DNA from: Ignavibacteria bacterium
Lineage (GTDB): Bacteria > Bacteroidota > Ignavibacteria > Kapaibacteriales > UBA2268
DNA length: 64,000 bases
Direction of reading: 5' to 3'
NCBI GenBank assembly: GCA_012518115.1
Contig: JAAYTD010000026.1
Coordinates: forward strand, 1-64,000
Shown here: positions 45,809 through 55,968 of the stretch, one piece after another
How the letters are laid out: the number at the start of each line of letters is the position of its first letter
How positions within the stretch are numbered: position 1 is the first letter of the stretch
Program-made: the position numbers and the translations under genes
Notes under the pieces: model-generated
What the model saw: the letters and a program-made list of their open reading frames with translations, nothing else
What the model was told of the DNA's origin: nothing
Database searches by the model: none

Positions 45809-47080
45809 CTATGTTTTTTGTTTTTTCTTTTTTGCCGCAGGAAACAATATATTATTTAGTATCAAGCGATAGCCCGGTGAAGTTTTATATAAATTTAAAT
45901 CTGTAGGCGGATCTCCTAAAAGATGTTGATAATCTTCAGGATCATGCCCGCCATACCAACAAAAAGAACCTCGTCCTATATTACCCTGTATATATTTTAC
46001 TTCGCCTGTTCCCTCTCTTTCCGCTAAAATTGTAACATGTTTTTTTATTTTATCCTTTTGGAAAGAAGTTGTTTGCCCTAAAAAACCTTTGATAACATTA
46101 ACATGGCATTGAGTCAGCATCGTCGGAACAGGATCATATTTTGCCGAAAATTCAAACAAAGTAAAATAATCAGCATTTATATTAGCTAGTCCTGTTTCCA
46201 CTCCAACATCAATATTGGAAAACGGATGATACAAAGGATTAGTATAGATTTCATAATTTTCAAATGCCATTGTTTTTTCAAAATCAAGCTTTGCATTAGC
46301 ATCTTTATCAGCAGGATCACCATCGTATATTGTTTCGCAAATATCAGCATTTTCAGCAGATAAAGCTATATCTAATGTTTCTGTAGCTGTACACATTGCA
46401 AACAAAAAGCCACCATTAGCAACAAATTCACGTATTGTTCTTACCGTCGCTTTTTTCATTTCGGAAACTTTTTTATATCCAAGTTTCTGTGCCATATTCT
46501 CATTCAGCGCTACTTGCTGAATATACCATGGCTGGTGTTGCTGCGATGCCCAAAATTTTCCATATTGTCCTGTAAAATCTTCGTGATGTAAATGCAGCCA
46601 ATCATATTCGGATAGCTTTCCGCCTAAAACTTCTTCGTCCCAAATAGCATCATATTTTACTTCAGCAAATTCTAACACCATTCTTACGGCATCGTCCCAA
46701 GGTGCGTTGCCCGGTTGTACATAAACAGCAATTTTGGGTGCTTTTTCCAACTTCACAACGTCCATATTTACGCCTTCCGACTGCAACATTGTAAAAATCT
46801 CTTCAGCTTCACTTTCACTTGTCGTCTGAAAATCAACACCTCTAATTCTACATTCCGCAGCAATTTCATCAGAATAGTCAGTCATAAAAGAACCGCCACG
46901 ATAGTTTAAAAGCCAGTTCCAATCTGTACCTTTCGATAAAGACCAATAAACAATTCCATAAGCTTTCAAATGGTTAGTTTGAGCTAAGTCCATTTGAATC
47001 AAAATCTTCTGCGAAAATAACTTGCCTGAAAATAATGAAAAGAAAAGAAAAAATGTATAAATTAACGCTCTTATTCTCAT
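45809..47080 (-). CDS. Conserved secreted Bacteroidota protein ('asparagine synthetase B'-labelled family)
   Basis: A 423-residue protein with a signal peptide ending near LFSQ. Long, highly patterned stretches (LLNYRGGSFMTDY, YDWLHLHHEDFTGQYGKFW, GGFLFAMCTATETLDIAL, GSFCWYGGHDPEDYQHL) match a family common in Bacteroidota that databases often label asparagine synthetase B. None of the AsnB glutaminase or synthetase motifs is visible, so I regard that label as wrong. The layout suggests a periplasmic alpha/beta protein. It is co-transcribed with the GH13 gene and divergent from maf. Function unknown. Confidence 0.75.
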   Translation of the reverse strand: MRIRALIYTFFLFFSLFSGKLFSQKILIQMDLAQTNHLKAYGIVYWSLSKGTDWNWLLNYRGGSFMTDYSDEIAAECRIRGVDFQTTSESEAEEIFTMLQSEGVNMDVVKLEKAPKIAVYVQPGNAPWDDAVRMVLEFAEVKYDAIWDEEVLGGKLSEYDWLHLHHEDFTGQYGKFWASQQHQPWYIQQVALNENMAQKLGYKKVSEMKKATVRTIREFVANGGFLFAMCTATETLDIALSAENADICETIYDGDPADKDANAKLDFEKTMAFENYEIYTNPLYHPFSNIDVGVETGLANINADYFTLFEFSAKYDPVPTMLTQCHVNVIKGFLGQTTSFQKDKIKKHVTILAEREGTGEVKYIQGNIGRGSFCWYGGHDPEDYQHLLGDPPTDLNLYKTSPGYRLILNNILFPAAKKKKQKT

Positions 47081-47109
47081 TTTAATAATTATTATTTTAA
47101 TTAAAAATC

Positions 47110-47140
47110 ATTGTAAATATCTAAAAAAAATGTAAATTTG
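47110..47140 (+). promoter_or_regulatory. Candidate Bacteroidota promoter for maf
   Basis: ATTG (47110-47113), a 19-base spacer and TAAATTTG (47133-47140), a full match to TAnnTTTG. Transcription would begin near 47147, about 20 bases before the ATG at 47167. Confidence 0.6.
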
Positions 47141-47166
47141 TGTTCTATAAGCAAAGGAACTTTATT

Positions 47167-47766
47167 ATGAATAAACTTACAAATATAACAAAAAAATACG
47201 AGATTATACTCGCTTCTCAATCACAAAGACGGATAAATTTATTAAAATTACTAAATTTAGACTTCAAGATTGAATCTGCCGATATTAACGAAAATATAGA
47301 TACAAGTCTTCCACCTGTTTTATATTCTAAAACCTTAGCAGAACGAAAAGCAAAAAAAGTTGCAGAAGCTTATCAAGGCTCGTCAAAGCTAATCATAGGA
47401 GCTGATACAATTGTTGTTTTAGATAATAAAATTATCAACAAACCGTTAAATGAAGATGAAGCATTTTTTATGTTGAAAAGTTTAAGTAATCGCTTTCATT
47501 TTGTTTATACAGGTTTATCAATTATAAACACTTATAAAAACACCATAATAACAGATTATTCACGTACTTGCGTACATTTCCGAGAGCTTGAAGATGAGGA
47601 AATTTCAGAGTACATTTCTAACGGAAAAACATTAGATAAAGCTGGAAGCTACGGCATTCAAGATGATTATGGAGCTCTTTTTGTTAAAAGAATAGAAGGT
47701 TGCTATAACAATGTTATAGGTTTACCGCTTGAGCTTTTGTATCGTAATTTGTTGAAAATTATATAA
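47167..47766 (+). CDS. maf: Maf-family nucleotide pyrophosphatase
   Basis: 199 residues from ATG 47167; the ORF-track start at 47140 is GTG and overlaps a promoter box, and the downstream ATG has AAAGGAA before it. Conserved Maf motifs: ILASQSQRRINLL, KTLAERKAKKVAE, IIGADTIVVLDNKIINKP, DKAGSYGIQDDYGALFV and CYNNVIGLPLELL. Maf hydrolyses dTTP/UTP and modified nucleotides to limit misincorporation. It converges with mutS across an 18-base gap. Confidence 0.93.
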   Translation: MNKLTNITKKYEIILASQSQRRINLLKLLNLDFKIESADINENIDTSLPPVLYSKTLAERKAKKVAEAYQGSSKLIIGADTIVVLDNKIINKPLNEDEAFFMLKSLSNRFHFVYTGLSIINTYKNTIITDYSRTCVHFRELEDEEISEYISNGKTLDKAGSYGIQDDYGALFVKRIEGCYNNVIGLPLELLYRNLLKII

Positions 47767-47783
47767 GTTGATATAAAAAATTA

Positions 47784-50441
47784 TTATTTTGCATCTTTTT
47801 GTAAATCTTCTAAATGTTGCATTGCTTGTATAGGTGTTATTGAATTAATATCTATTTCCAACAATTTAGAACGCAATTTATCATCATGTACTTCAAAAAT
47901 AGAAAGTTGTGTAGCTACATTACTTTTCTTTTTAGGTGTTACTTTTTGTAGTTTAGCTTTCAATTTTGAGTTGTCAAATAATTGATCTTGCTTTGTATTA
48001 ATATCTGACGAGCTCTCCAACTCTTGCATAATCTCATTTGCACGATCAGTTACTTCTTGCGGTAATCCTGCGATATTCGCCACATAAATACCAAAAGAAT
48101 GATCACTTGCTCCAGCTATAACTTGATGTGTAAACAATACCTTGTTATGAGCTTCTATAACTTCTACGTGATAATTTTTTATTTTATTGTATCTACTAGC
48201 TAGTTCATTTAGTTCGTGATAATGTGTTGCAAACAGAGTTTTTGCTCCTATCTCATCATGCAAGTATTCTGTAATCGCCCAAGCTATAGAAACCCCGTCA
48301 AATGTAGCTGTGCCACGCCCAACTTCATCAAGTAAAACTAAGCTTCTATCCGTAGCATTATGCAATATATTTGCCATTTCTTGCATTTCAACTAAAAATG
48401 TACTTTCACCTGTCGTAATATTATCTTGAGCACCTACGCGTGTGAAAATTCTATCTATCAAACCGAAATGAGCCGATTTTGCCGGTACAAAACAACCGAT
48501 TTGCCCTAACAAAATAATGAGAGCAGTTTGCCTTAAGTAGCAACTTTTTCCCGACATATTGGGACCCGTAATAATATGTATTTGCTCTTCGTTAGCATCT
48601 AATTTTGTACTGTTAGGATAGAATTTTTCGCCTACCGGCAATAATCGCTCAACGACAGGATGACGCCCTTCTTGAATATCTATAACATCAGAATCGTCAA
48701 TTATCGGTTTAACATAATCATATTCTAAAGAAACTGTTGCAAAGCTTTGTAAACAATCTACTTGGGATAAAAGTAAAGCATTTTGTTGAATTTGCTCAAT
48801 AAATTTAGAAACTTCTAATTTTATCTCTGCAAACAACATATGTTCAATTTCATTAATTTTATATTCGGAATTTAGAATTTTCTCTTCAAATTCTTTCAAT
48901 TCAGAAGTTACATAACGTTCTGCATTTGTTAGCGTTTGCCGTCTTTCATAATGTTGAGGTACTTTTTTTACATGTGTGTTTGTAACTTCAATAAAGTAAC
49001 CAAATATATTGTTAAAACTAACTTTCAACGAAGGAATATCTGTATTTTTGCGTTCATTTTCTTGAAACTCTTTAACCCAATGCTTTCCTTTTGACTTAGC
49101 TTGTACATAGCTATCAAGTTCGCTATTGTAGCCTTGTCTAAATATATTTCCAGTCCCGAATTGCAAAGAAGGTTCTTCAACTAAAGCATTTTTTATAGTT
49201 TTTACAAGCTCCATAAGTGGTGTTAATTTTTTAGATATAACTAGTAGATGCTGATTATCTATCTCATTAAAAATCTTTTGAACTTTAGGAATACGTTCTA
49301 AACTATAAGCTAACGTTACAATATCTCTTGTAGTTGCTTTTCCTGACGCAATACGCGAGACAAGACGTTCCAAATCGCCAAAATTACAAAGTATCTCATG
49401 AAGTTCTTCTAAAGCATTTGTATTCTTATATAAAGCTTCAACGGCATTTAATCTATTATGTATTTTCTCTAATGAATTTAATGGCTGATTTATCCATTTC
49501 TTTAACAGACGGCTACCGGGCGGCGTCAAAGTCCTATCTAAAACTTTAATTAAAGAACCATGCTTTTCGCCTTCCATCGTATATAAAATTTCAAGATTAC
49601 GCCGCGTAGCATAATCTAGCAACATATAATCGCTTATTTTTAGAAGTCTTACAGAATTTATATGTGGCAATATTGTTTTTTGCGTTTCAGAAATATAATG
49701 CAGTATAGCTCCTGCTGCAATAATTCCAACGTGCATATCATCTATTCCGAAACCTTTAAAATTTCGCGTGTTAAATTGACGTAACAATACCTCACGAGCA
49801 AAATTGATTTCAAAAATCCATTCTTCCAATTTTGTTTCAGATATTTGATAAGGTCTGTCGGCAAATAGTTTTTCTATTTCTTCACGCTGGGCTTTAGAAT
49901 AGACGATTTCTGTCGGCAAATAGCTATCAAGAACTTCGTTTATTTTATCTAAATTAATTTCTCCAGTTACAAATTCACCTGTAGAGACATCGCATATAGC
50001 TAATCCTGCATATTTACTTTGTGTTCTTGCTTGATGCAGATAGATAGCTGCAATATAATTATTTTTCTTACTATCGAGCAACTTATCGTAAAGAGAAACA
50101 CCCGGCGTAACAACTTCAACAACATCACGTTTGACAATGCCTTTTGCTTTTTTAGGATCTTCTATTTGTTCGCATACAGCTACTCGGCATCCAGCTTTGA
50201 CAAGTTTAGTCAAATATGTGTCTAATTGGTGATGCGGAAAACCTGCTAAAGGTGAAGCATCAGCTTTTCCACTATTGCGTTTAGTTAGTGTTATACCACA
50301 AATTTTCGCGGTAATAGCTGCATCATCATCAAATGTTTCAAAAAAATCACCCATTCTAAACAGTAGAATAGTTTCAGGATATTTTGATTTTATTTGATAA
50401 TATTGCCGCATCAATGGCGTTTCATTTTTCTTTTTCGACAT
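47784..50441 (-). CDS. mutS: DNA mismatch repair protein MutS
   Basis: An 885-residue MutS1. N-terminal mismatch-reading motif LLFRMGDFFETF (Phe-X-Glu), connector, lever and clamp domains, and a C-terminal ABC-type ATPase with GPNMSGKSCYLRQTA (Walker A), DEVGRGTATFDG (Walker B) and ATHYHEL. All expected elements are present at normal length. MutL is not in the window. It lies 18 bases downstream of the PBP gene. Confidence 0.97.
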   Translation of the reverse strand: MSKKKNETPLMRQYYQIKSKYPETILLFRMGDFFETFDDDAAITAKICGITLTKRNSGKADASPLAGFPHHQLDTYLTKLVKAGCRVAVCEQIEDPKKAKGIVKRDVVEVVTPGVSLYDKLLDSKKNNYIAAIYLHQARTQSKYAGLAICDVSTGEFVTGEINLDKINEVLDSYLPTEIVYSKAQREEIEKLFADRPYQISETKLEEWIFEINFAREVLLRQFNTRNFKGFGIDDMHVGIIAAGAILHYISETQKTILPHINSVRLLKISDYMLLDYATRRNLEILYTMEGEKHGSLIKVLDRTLTPPGSRLLKKWINQPLNSLEKIHNRLNAVEALYKNTNALEELHEILCNFGDLERLVSRIASGKATTRDIVTLAYSLERIPKVQKIFNEIDNQHLLVISKKLTPLMELVKTIKNALVEEPSLQFGTGNIFRQGYNSELDSYVQAKSKGKHWVKEFQENERKNTDIPSLKVSFNNIFGYFIEVTNTHVKKVPQHYERRQTLTNAERYVTSELKEFEEKILNSEYKINEIEHMLFAEIKLEVSKFIEQIQQNALLLSQVDCLQSFATVSLEYDYVKPIIDDSDVIDIQEGRHPVVERLLPVGEKFYPNSTKLDANEEQIHIITGPNMSGKSCYLRQTALIILLGQIGCFVPAKSAHFGLIDRIFTRVGAQDNITTGESTFLVEMQEMANILHNATDRSLVLLDEVGRGTATFDGVSIAWAITEYLHDEIGAKTLFATHYHELNELASRYNKIKNYHVEVIEAHNKVLFTHQVIAGASDHSFGIYVANIAGLPQEVTDRANEIMQELESSSDINTKQDQLFDNSKLKAKLQKVTPKKKSNVATQLSIFEVHDDKLRSKLLEIDINSITPIQAMQHLEDLQKDAK

Positions 50442-50459
50442 TATAGTTTCAAGTCTTTA

Positions 50460-52751
50460 TTAATATAATAGTTGCATTCTTTCCGTAGGAATAATAGCTT
50501 CATTTTGTAGAAAAGTACCTGTATCGGCTTTGTTATTTTCAGTAGGTGGCGAAAAAGGCATTTCTGTTTCTTGCTGTCTTTTCGTCATCGGATACGGAAG
50601 CTTTTGGATATTTAACATTTCAATATCATTTGTTGTAGTATCTGCTGCATCAGCGATAATAAATTTCTTTTGTCTATACGGGAAATTCGGTATTTTATAT
50701 ATTTCAGCCATAATCGCTCCCCAAAGAGGAGCTACTGCTCTACCTCCATATCCCGTAGCACCTAAACAATTAAAATTTATTCGTTTGTCATCAAACCCCA
50801 TCCATATTCCACAAAGTAGTTGCGGCGTATAACCTATGAACCAAGCATCAGCCGCTTCGTTTGTCGTACCTGTTTTACCAGCAGCTTCAACATCTTTTAA
50901 ATAGTTCTTCACACGTGTAGCTGTTCCATATTGCACAACTTGTTGCAACATATAAGTCATTTGTGCAGCAACTTCTTTTTCTAATACTTCCGTTACAGCA
51001 TTACTCATTTTTCTAGCGGAAACAACTTCGCCTTGTCTGTTTTCTATTCTATCATAATAATATGGTTGCACAAAAACTCCATTATTTACAAATATTTCAA
51101 AAGCACCTGTTATTTCTAATGGAGAAACATCACCACCTGCACCGAGCGATAGCGCTGGAACAGGATCTAATTTTGAATCTATTCCTGCTTTTTTTACTAG
51201 TTGCACAACTTCTTCAGGACTTGTAACTTCCGTAATTAATCTTGCGGATACTGAGTTTATAGAGCCAACTAATCCTCTTGTATATGTAACACTTCCTATA
51301 CTATCTTTCGCACTACCTCTTGGCGCCCAAACTTCACCACTTGGCAAAGTATAAGAAAATGGTCCGCTAGCTATAGTGCTACTAGGAAGTTTACCTTTCG
51401 AAAGAGCTGAAGCATAGACGAAAGGTTTAAAGGCAGAACCTGGCTGACGTTTAATTTGAACAGCATGATTTAATGAGTATTTTGCATCTGGATTTTCCAA
51501 CATAAATTTTGGCGATGCACCTACCATTCCGAGTATAGCACCATTAGTAGGATCAATAATTACTACACCGACTTGTATTGTAGTTGCGGTGTTTTTCACC
51601 GAATCTATGAAACTTTTACTTGTAGATAAACTTGCATAAACTTGCTGCTTTCTACTTCTTTCTGCTTCTTTATAGTTAGGATGTTCTTTTACAGCTTTAT
51701 CAAGAAGTTTGTTTAATGTCGCACTATTTTTTCCCCACGAATAACTTTTGTCAAACATATCTTGTAAACTCGGCATATATTCATTAACCGCTTTATTCAG
51801 AGCTCTCTGAATATCAGCATTCAAAGTAGTATAGATAGTCAAACCGTCTCTGTAGAAATCATATTCGCTTAATCGTTTATCTTTAAGCACGTTTTGTCTA
51901 ATCATCTCAACAAAATGCGGTGCAATACCAAGATTTGCTAAACGTCTATAGTTTTGTTCTTGATTTTTAGGTATGTTAGTTTGCATAAACGAGATACCTT
52001 CATTTATAGATTTGTGGTATTGATTCTGCGAAATATAGTTATCTTCCAACATCATACTTAAAACGAAATTTCGTCTTTTAATAGCTTCATTATAATTAGC
52101 ACGTTTATTAAAGTATTCAGGTTTTTTAAGCAATCCAACAAGAAATGCACATTCTGCAGTTGTTAGTTTTAGAGGTTCTTTATCAAAATATTTATTTGCA
52201 GCAACTTGCAAGCCGTAAGATCCACGCCCAAAATTCACAGTATTAGCATAGAGCTCTATTATTTCTTCTTTCGTATAAGTCTTTTCGATTTGGAAAGCTG
52301 TTGCTGCTTCTCTAATTTTGCGTTTCATAGTAGCTTCACGGCGATCTAAATACAAATTGCCCGCTAGTTGCATCGTGATGGTACTAGCTCCTTCTTTTGA
52401 ATATCCAGCTAATATGTTCTTAATAAGACTGCCAACAACTCGCTTACTATGTACTCCCCAATGATTCCAAAATTGTTTGTCTTCAGTTGCAACTAGAGCA
52501 TTTACGAAATCCTTAGGAATTTCGCTATAAGTTAGTGGAACACGACGTTCTATAAAAAAATGATCTAATATCTCGCCATCTGAACTAAAAATCTGTGTTG
52601 CTATTTTTTGTTCGGGATTTTCCAATTCCGACAACGAAGGCATTCCATCTGAAGTAATGATTTTAACAGTTATAATTATTCCGCCAACTGCTACGACTGT
52701 CAGTACAATCAAAGCAATTAACAAATGTTTTAGTTCTAATTTATCTAACAT
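50460..52751 (-). CDS. Class A penicillin-binding protein (PBP1A-like)
   Basis: A 763-residue bifunctional peptidoglycan synthase. After an N-terminal TM anchor (about 8-30) comes the GT51 glycosyltransferase (VATEDKQFWNHWG, GASTITMQLAGN, KRKIREAATAFQIEK), then the transpeptidase with SxxK (GSAFKPF), SxN (GSINSVS) and KTGTTNEAADAWF. The end is a Pro/Thr-rich tail. It polymerises and crosslinks peptidoglycan at the outer face of the inner membrane. It probably shares a transcript with mutS. Confidence 0.95.
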   Translation of the reverse strand: MLDKLELKHLLIALIVLTVVAVGGIIITVKIITSDGMPSLSELENPEQKIATQIFSSDGEILDHFFIERRVPLTYSEIPKDFVNALVATEDKQFWNHWGVHSKRVVGSLIKNILAGYSKEGASTITMQLAGNLYLDRREATMKRKIREAATAFQIEKTYTKEEIIELYANTVNFGRGSYGLQVAANKYFDKEPLKLTTAECAFLVGLLKKPEYFNKRANYNEAIKRRNFVLSMMLEDNYISQNQYHKSINEGISFMQTNIPKNQEQNYRRLANLGIAPHFVEMIRQNVLKDKRLSEYDFYRDGLTIYTTLNADIQRALNKAVNEYMPSLQDMFDKSYSWGKNSATLNKLLDKAVKEHPNYKEAERSRKQQVYASLSTSKSFIDSVKNTATTIQVGVVIIDPTNGAILGMVGASPKFMLENPDAKYSLNHAVQIKRQPGSAFKPFVYASALSKGKLPSSTIASGPFSYTLPSGEVWAPRGSAKDSIGSVTYTRGLVGSINSVSARLITEVTSPEEVVQLVKKAGIDSKLDPVPALSLGAGGDVSPLEITGAFEIFVNNGVFVQPYYYDRIENRQGEVVSARKMSNAVTEVLEKEVAAQMTYMLQQVVQYGTATRVKNYLKDVEAAGKTGTTNEAADAWFIGYTPQLLCGIWMGFDDKRINFNCLGATGYGGRAVAPLWGAIMAEIYKIPNFPYRQKKFIIADAADTTTNDIEMLNIQKLPYPMTKRQQETEMPFSPPTENNKADTGTFLQNEAIIPTERMQLLY

Positions 52752-52781
52752 AATTTATTGTTTATTTCAATATAAAGATAT

Positions 52782-52830
52782 GAAACTCATCTAACTTGTA
52801 AATTTGAAGTTAGATGAGTTTCTTTTTTTT
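52782..52830 (+). terminator. Strong hairpin with T run, plus-strand orientation
   Basis: A perfect 16-bp stem, GAAACTCATCTAACTT / AAGTTAGATGAGTTTC, followed by eight T on the plus strand. Both flanking genes are on the minus strand, where no T run follows the stem. It may still end the upstream minus-strand gene, or mark an unannotated plus-strand transcript. Confidence 0.7.
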
Positions 52831-52852
52831 AAATTAGTTTTCTATCTATATC

Positions 52853-55800
52853 TTACTTAGCAACTTTGAAAGGAATTGTTGATAGTTTTCCATCTATATT
52901 AAATCCGATAAAGTAATTGCCTGAAGGTAAGTGAGTTACATCAAATATAACTTTATGTTCTCCCGGCGCATAAGATGCATCAGCAATGGTTTGTATATGT
53001 TTACCTGTCAAATCTAAAATAGAAATTTTTATATTTTTGATATTATTTTCTATAAGCGTAAATTCAACTGTTGCGTTATTAGTTGCAATAGTCGGATTTA
53101 CAGAGAACTTAGCACCTAAGCTATTATCCAAAATACTTGTTTTACCTGTACTTGCACCGTCAAATTCTATAATAAATTCTTTGTTTTCCTTATCATTACT
53201 TGTAATAGTTAATTTTGCGGAATAATCACCTTTATCATAAGGTGGAGTAAACACAACTTGAAAATCTTTACCAAATATATCACTTGTTTTTACTACATCA
53301 AAATCAGCATCTTTCAAAGTAAATGTTCCGGCAGGACTTGTAGTTTCTAATTTCATACTTACATTAAGATCAACACCACCTTCATTATATATATTTATAT
53401 TATATGAATATGGTCCTGTATCAGGCTCTTGTAGCTTAAAGTTGTGGTAATTAGAATTAGGAGTTACGATCATTATCGGCTCTGGACCTCCATCTTGCAT
53501 TTTTCCTTTTCCTTTAATATATAAAGTATAAGGAGAATTATTCGGATCATTAGATTCTATAGAAAGCGATATATTTACTTCGCCTTCAACTTTGGGAGTA
53601 AATTTAACAACTAATTCGCCTCCTTCTCCAGGTTTTATAGGATCTGTCGGGTAACTTACTACCTCAAAAGCTTCATCTTCATTAAAATCAAACGTACAAT
53701 CATAGATTTTTAAATCACCTTGGTCAGAATCTGCAGCATTTTTGACTATCATCGTATGTGTTTTGCTGTTTGGCATTTCAATTTCCCCAAAGTTAAGATT
53801 ATTTGTTGGCGAAGTTGTACCTTTTAAGTATAACTCAATTTTCGGTTCTAACTTTTTCTTATAACCGAACCACCAAGTAAATAAATTATCTACTAATAAA
53901 TTAGATATTTGCACATCAACTAAACCGGATAAACTAAATCCGCCAATAAATAATTTCTGATTACCATTTCGCGTCTTTACCATCGCATTACTTGTTATAC
54001 TTGGCTCATAGTATGCAATGCTTGTCGATTTAGAACTGTTTACAATATTGAATTTATTGGCATATAAAGTCGTATTATTCATACTGGTTATCATAGCATT
54101 ATTGTTCATATGAAACGAATAAGGTCTATCTCCATCTTTAGGATTTTGCCCTAAAGAATCACTAGCATTAGTCTTAACTTGAAAAAGTGCTGGTCTAAAC
54201 CTACTGCTCTCATCTGAATAGTTTCCATCATAATAAAAAGTTGTATCAGAAGCAATACTTACACCAAAGTTTGAACATAGTTGCGAGAAATTTATTTTAC
54301 TTTCAGAAGTAGCATAATTAGAGTTAAAATACCAATACGATTTGTCTGTAAATAATGCTAAATGTTTATTTGCACCTTGAACTTCCAATAAAAACTTTAA
54401 TTCTGAATCACTTAAATGAGTAGCCATTAAATTGTTTTCATCTTTTTGCCAACTATAATTATATGTACCAAAATTAACCCAAACAGAATTAGATTGTTTT
54501 ATATTAGTAACTACATCTTGCTCAAACGGAGTCGTGTTATTGTAAATATAAGCGTCAAAAGCTGTAGCAGGAACTGCAGTGTGAAAAATCGGATCTAGTA
54601 GTCCTATTTCCTCATTATAAGCTGTATAATATTTTGCCGATCTAAAAAGTCTATACTCATTAAGCGACTTTCTGCCAGCAAAAATAATAGCTCTAACATT
54701 TTTCTCAGTAATTACCGCTTGCTTGCTAGTAATTATAGGATTAAAAGACGCATCAGTTTCGTAAGGACGAACACAAAAGTCCAATCCACAAACGCCTGGA
54801 ATTCCAACAGCGTCAACAGTGGCTGTTACTGTTGTAGTTTGTCCCGCAGGAATAATAAGATTAGTTTTATTTAAACTCACTTGCCACCCGTCAGGAATAG
54901 CTGAAGTCTCCGGATCTAGATAAGCTTCCGCTTTAATAGTTTGTGCCGTAGGATTAGATACACTAAAAGTTACTAAAGATTTTGAACCAATTTGAACTTT
55001 TTGAAAATTGGTACCTTCTGCTGTCTTTATCTCTAATTTAAGAGGTTTAGCAGTTTTCGCAGCATTAACATTTATAACTCTATCAGTTGTAGCATCATAA
55101 GTTTTAATACCGTTAGTCGTCCATCCAACCACATAAAGATACTTCGTATTCCATTCTTTCTCAATAGGTATTTGATATTTTTGCGTCATTGTTTTTTTAC
55201 TCGAACTTATCGTTAACACTTCACCCCTGCTACCTGTCAAAAAATTTCTAGGAAGAAAATAATGTTTTTCATCACCATAAGCATGGTAAGCCTCAGCTAA
55301 AACAATATGCACCATAAAACTTGCATCTCCCTCAATTTGCGGATGCAATGTATATGTAGCTTCTATGTTGTAGTATCCGCCTTCCATTTCTGACGTCAGT
55401 TGTACATATACCGGCGCACCTACTGATTGTCTAGCTGTGTCTAATATTGCTTTAACTTGATCTAGTAGTCCAGCTTTTCCCGTAGCACCTAAAAAACCTA
55501 TTAAAGGAGGATCTTCAATAAAATATGGAGCAGTCAAAACTCTCGTATAATTTTCATCTCCCTCAAACACAGGAGTCCAAAACAACCACCTATTTCCTAT
55601 TTCTACAGGATTTCTTTTATAAGCACTGTCAATCCCATAAAGTTTTTTAGCACTTGCATCCGTAATTTTAGTATAACTAAAAAGTGGGATATTGTTCTCA
55701 TCGAAATTATCGATGAACCATTGTGTTACTGCTGTATTCTCTGCTTTTGTTGTCGGCAAAGAAGGATCTAACATAAATTCATAAAGTGTTCCCATTGTCT

Positions 55801-55873
55801 TTTGCGCAAATAGACCTGTTGTCGGCAAAAGGAACACAAACATCAAAAAAATAAAAGTAATTTTTTTCATCAT
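52853..55873 (-). CDS. Omp28-like T9SS cargo protein with choice-of-anchor domains
   Basis: About 1006 residues from ATG 55873 (55876 is TTG; a second ATG at 55870 is possible). Signal peptide, then a thioredoxin-like/Omp28-related region (about 30-290; YVQLTSEMEGGYYNIEATYT), a large middle region, two ASH/choice-of-anchor D-type beta domains (LNFGEIEMPNSKTHTMIVKN; YHNFKLQEPDTGPYSYN), and a T9SS type A sorting domain (FSVNPTIATNNATVEF ... LPSGNYFIGFNID). Likely surface-exposed or secreted. Precise role unknown. Confidence 0.8.
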   Translation of the reverse strand: MMKKITFIFLMFVFLLPTTGLFAQKTMGTLYEFMLDPSLPTTKAENTAVTQWFIDNFDENNIPLFSYTKITDASAKKLYGIDSAYKRNPVEIGNRWLFWTPVFEGDENYTRVLTAPYFIEDPPLIGFLGATGKAGLLDQVKAILDTARQSVGAPVYVQLTSEMEGGYYNIEATYTLHPQIEGDASFMVHIVLAEAYHAYGDEKHYFLPRNFLTGSRGEVLTISSSKKTMTQKYQIPIEKEWNTKYLYVVGWTTNGIKTYDATTDRVINVNAAKTAKPLKLEIKTAEGTNFQKVQIGSKSLVTFSVSNPTAQTIKAEAYLDPETSAIPDGWQVSLNKTNLIIPAGQTTTVTATVDAVGIPGVCGLDFCVRPYETDASFNPIITSKQAVITEKNVRAIIFAGRKSLNEYRLFRSAKYYTAYNEEIGLLDPIFHTAVPATAFDAYIYNNTTPFEQDVVTNIKQSNSVWVNFGTYNYSWQKDENNLMATHLSDSELKFLLEVQGANKHLALFTDKSYWYFNSNYATSESKINFSQLCSNFGVSIASDTTFYYDGNYSDESSRFRPALFQVKTNASDSLGQNPKDGDRPYSFHMNNNAMITSMNNTTLYANKFNIVNSSKSTSIAYYEPSITSNAMVKTRNGNQKLFIGGFSLSGLVDVQISNLLVDNLFTWWFGYKKKLEPKIELYLKGTTSPTNNLNFGEIEMPNSKTHTMIVKNAADSDQGDLKIYDCTFDFNEDEAFEVVSYPTDPIKPGEGGELVVKFTPKVEGEVNISLSIESNDPNNSPYTLYIKGKGKMQDGGPEPIMIVTPNSNYHNFKLQEPDTGPYSYNINIYNEGGVDLNVSMKLETTSPAGTFTLKDADFDVVKTSDIFGKDFQVVFTPPYDKGDYSAKLTITSNDKENKEFIIEFDGASTGKTSILDNSLGAKFSVNPTIATNNATVEFTLIENNIKNIKISILDLTGKHIQTIADASYAPGEHKVIFDVTHLPSGNYFIGFNIDGKLSTIPFKVAK

Positions 55874-55968
55874 CAAACCTATTCCGTATATAGTTTATAA
55901 ATAAAAATATTTTTCTGTTTTTTCTGTTAACCAATTACTAATTATAACTACTAATATAACATTTTTTT

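Noticed and set aside
45809-47080. Asparagine synthetase B assignment
   Set aside because: The family often carries that label, but no N-terminal Cys glutaminase or PP-loop motif is visible and the protein has a signal peptide.
47140-47166. N-terminal extension of Maf
   Set aside because: Starts at GTG overlapping the TAAATTTG box; ATG 47167 has a ribosome-binding site and the family N-terminus.
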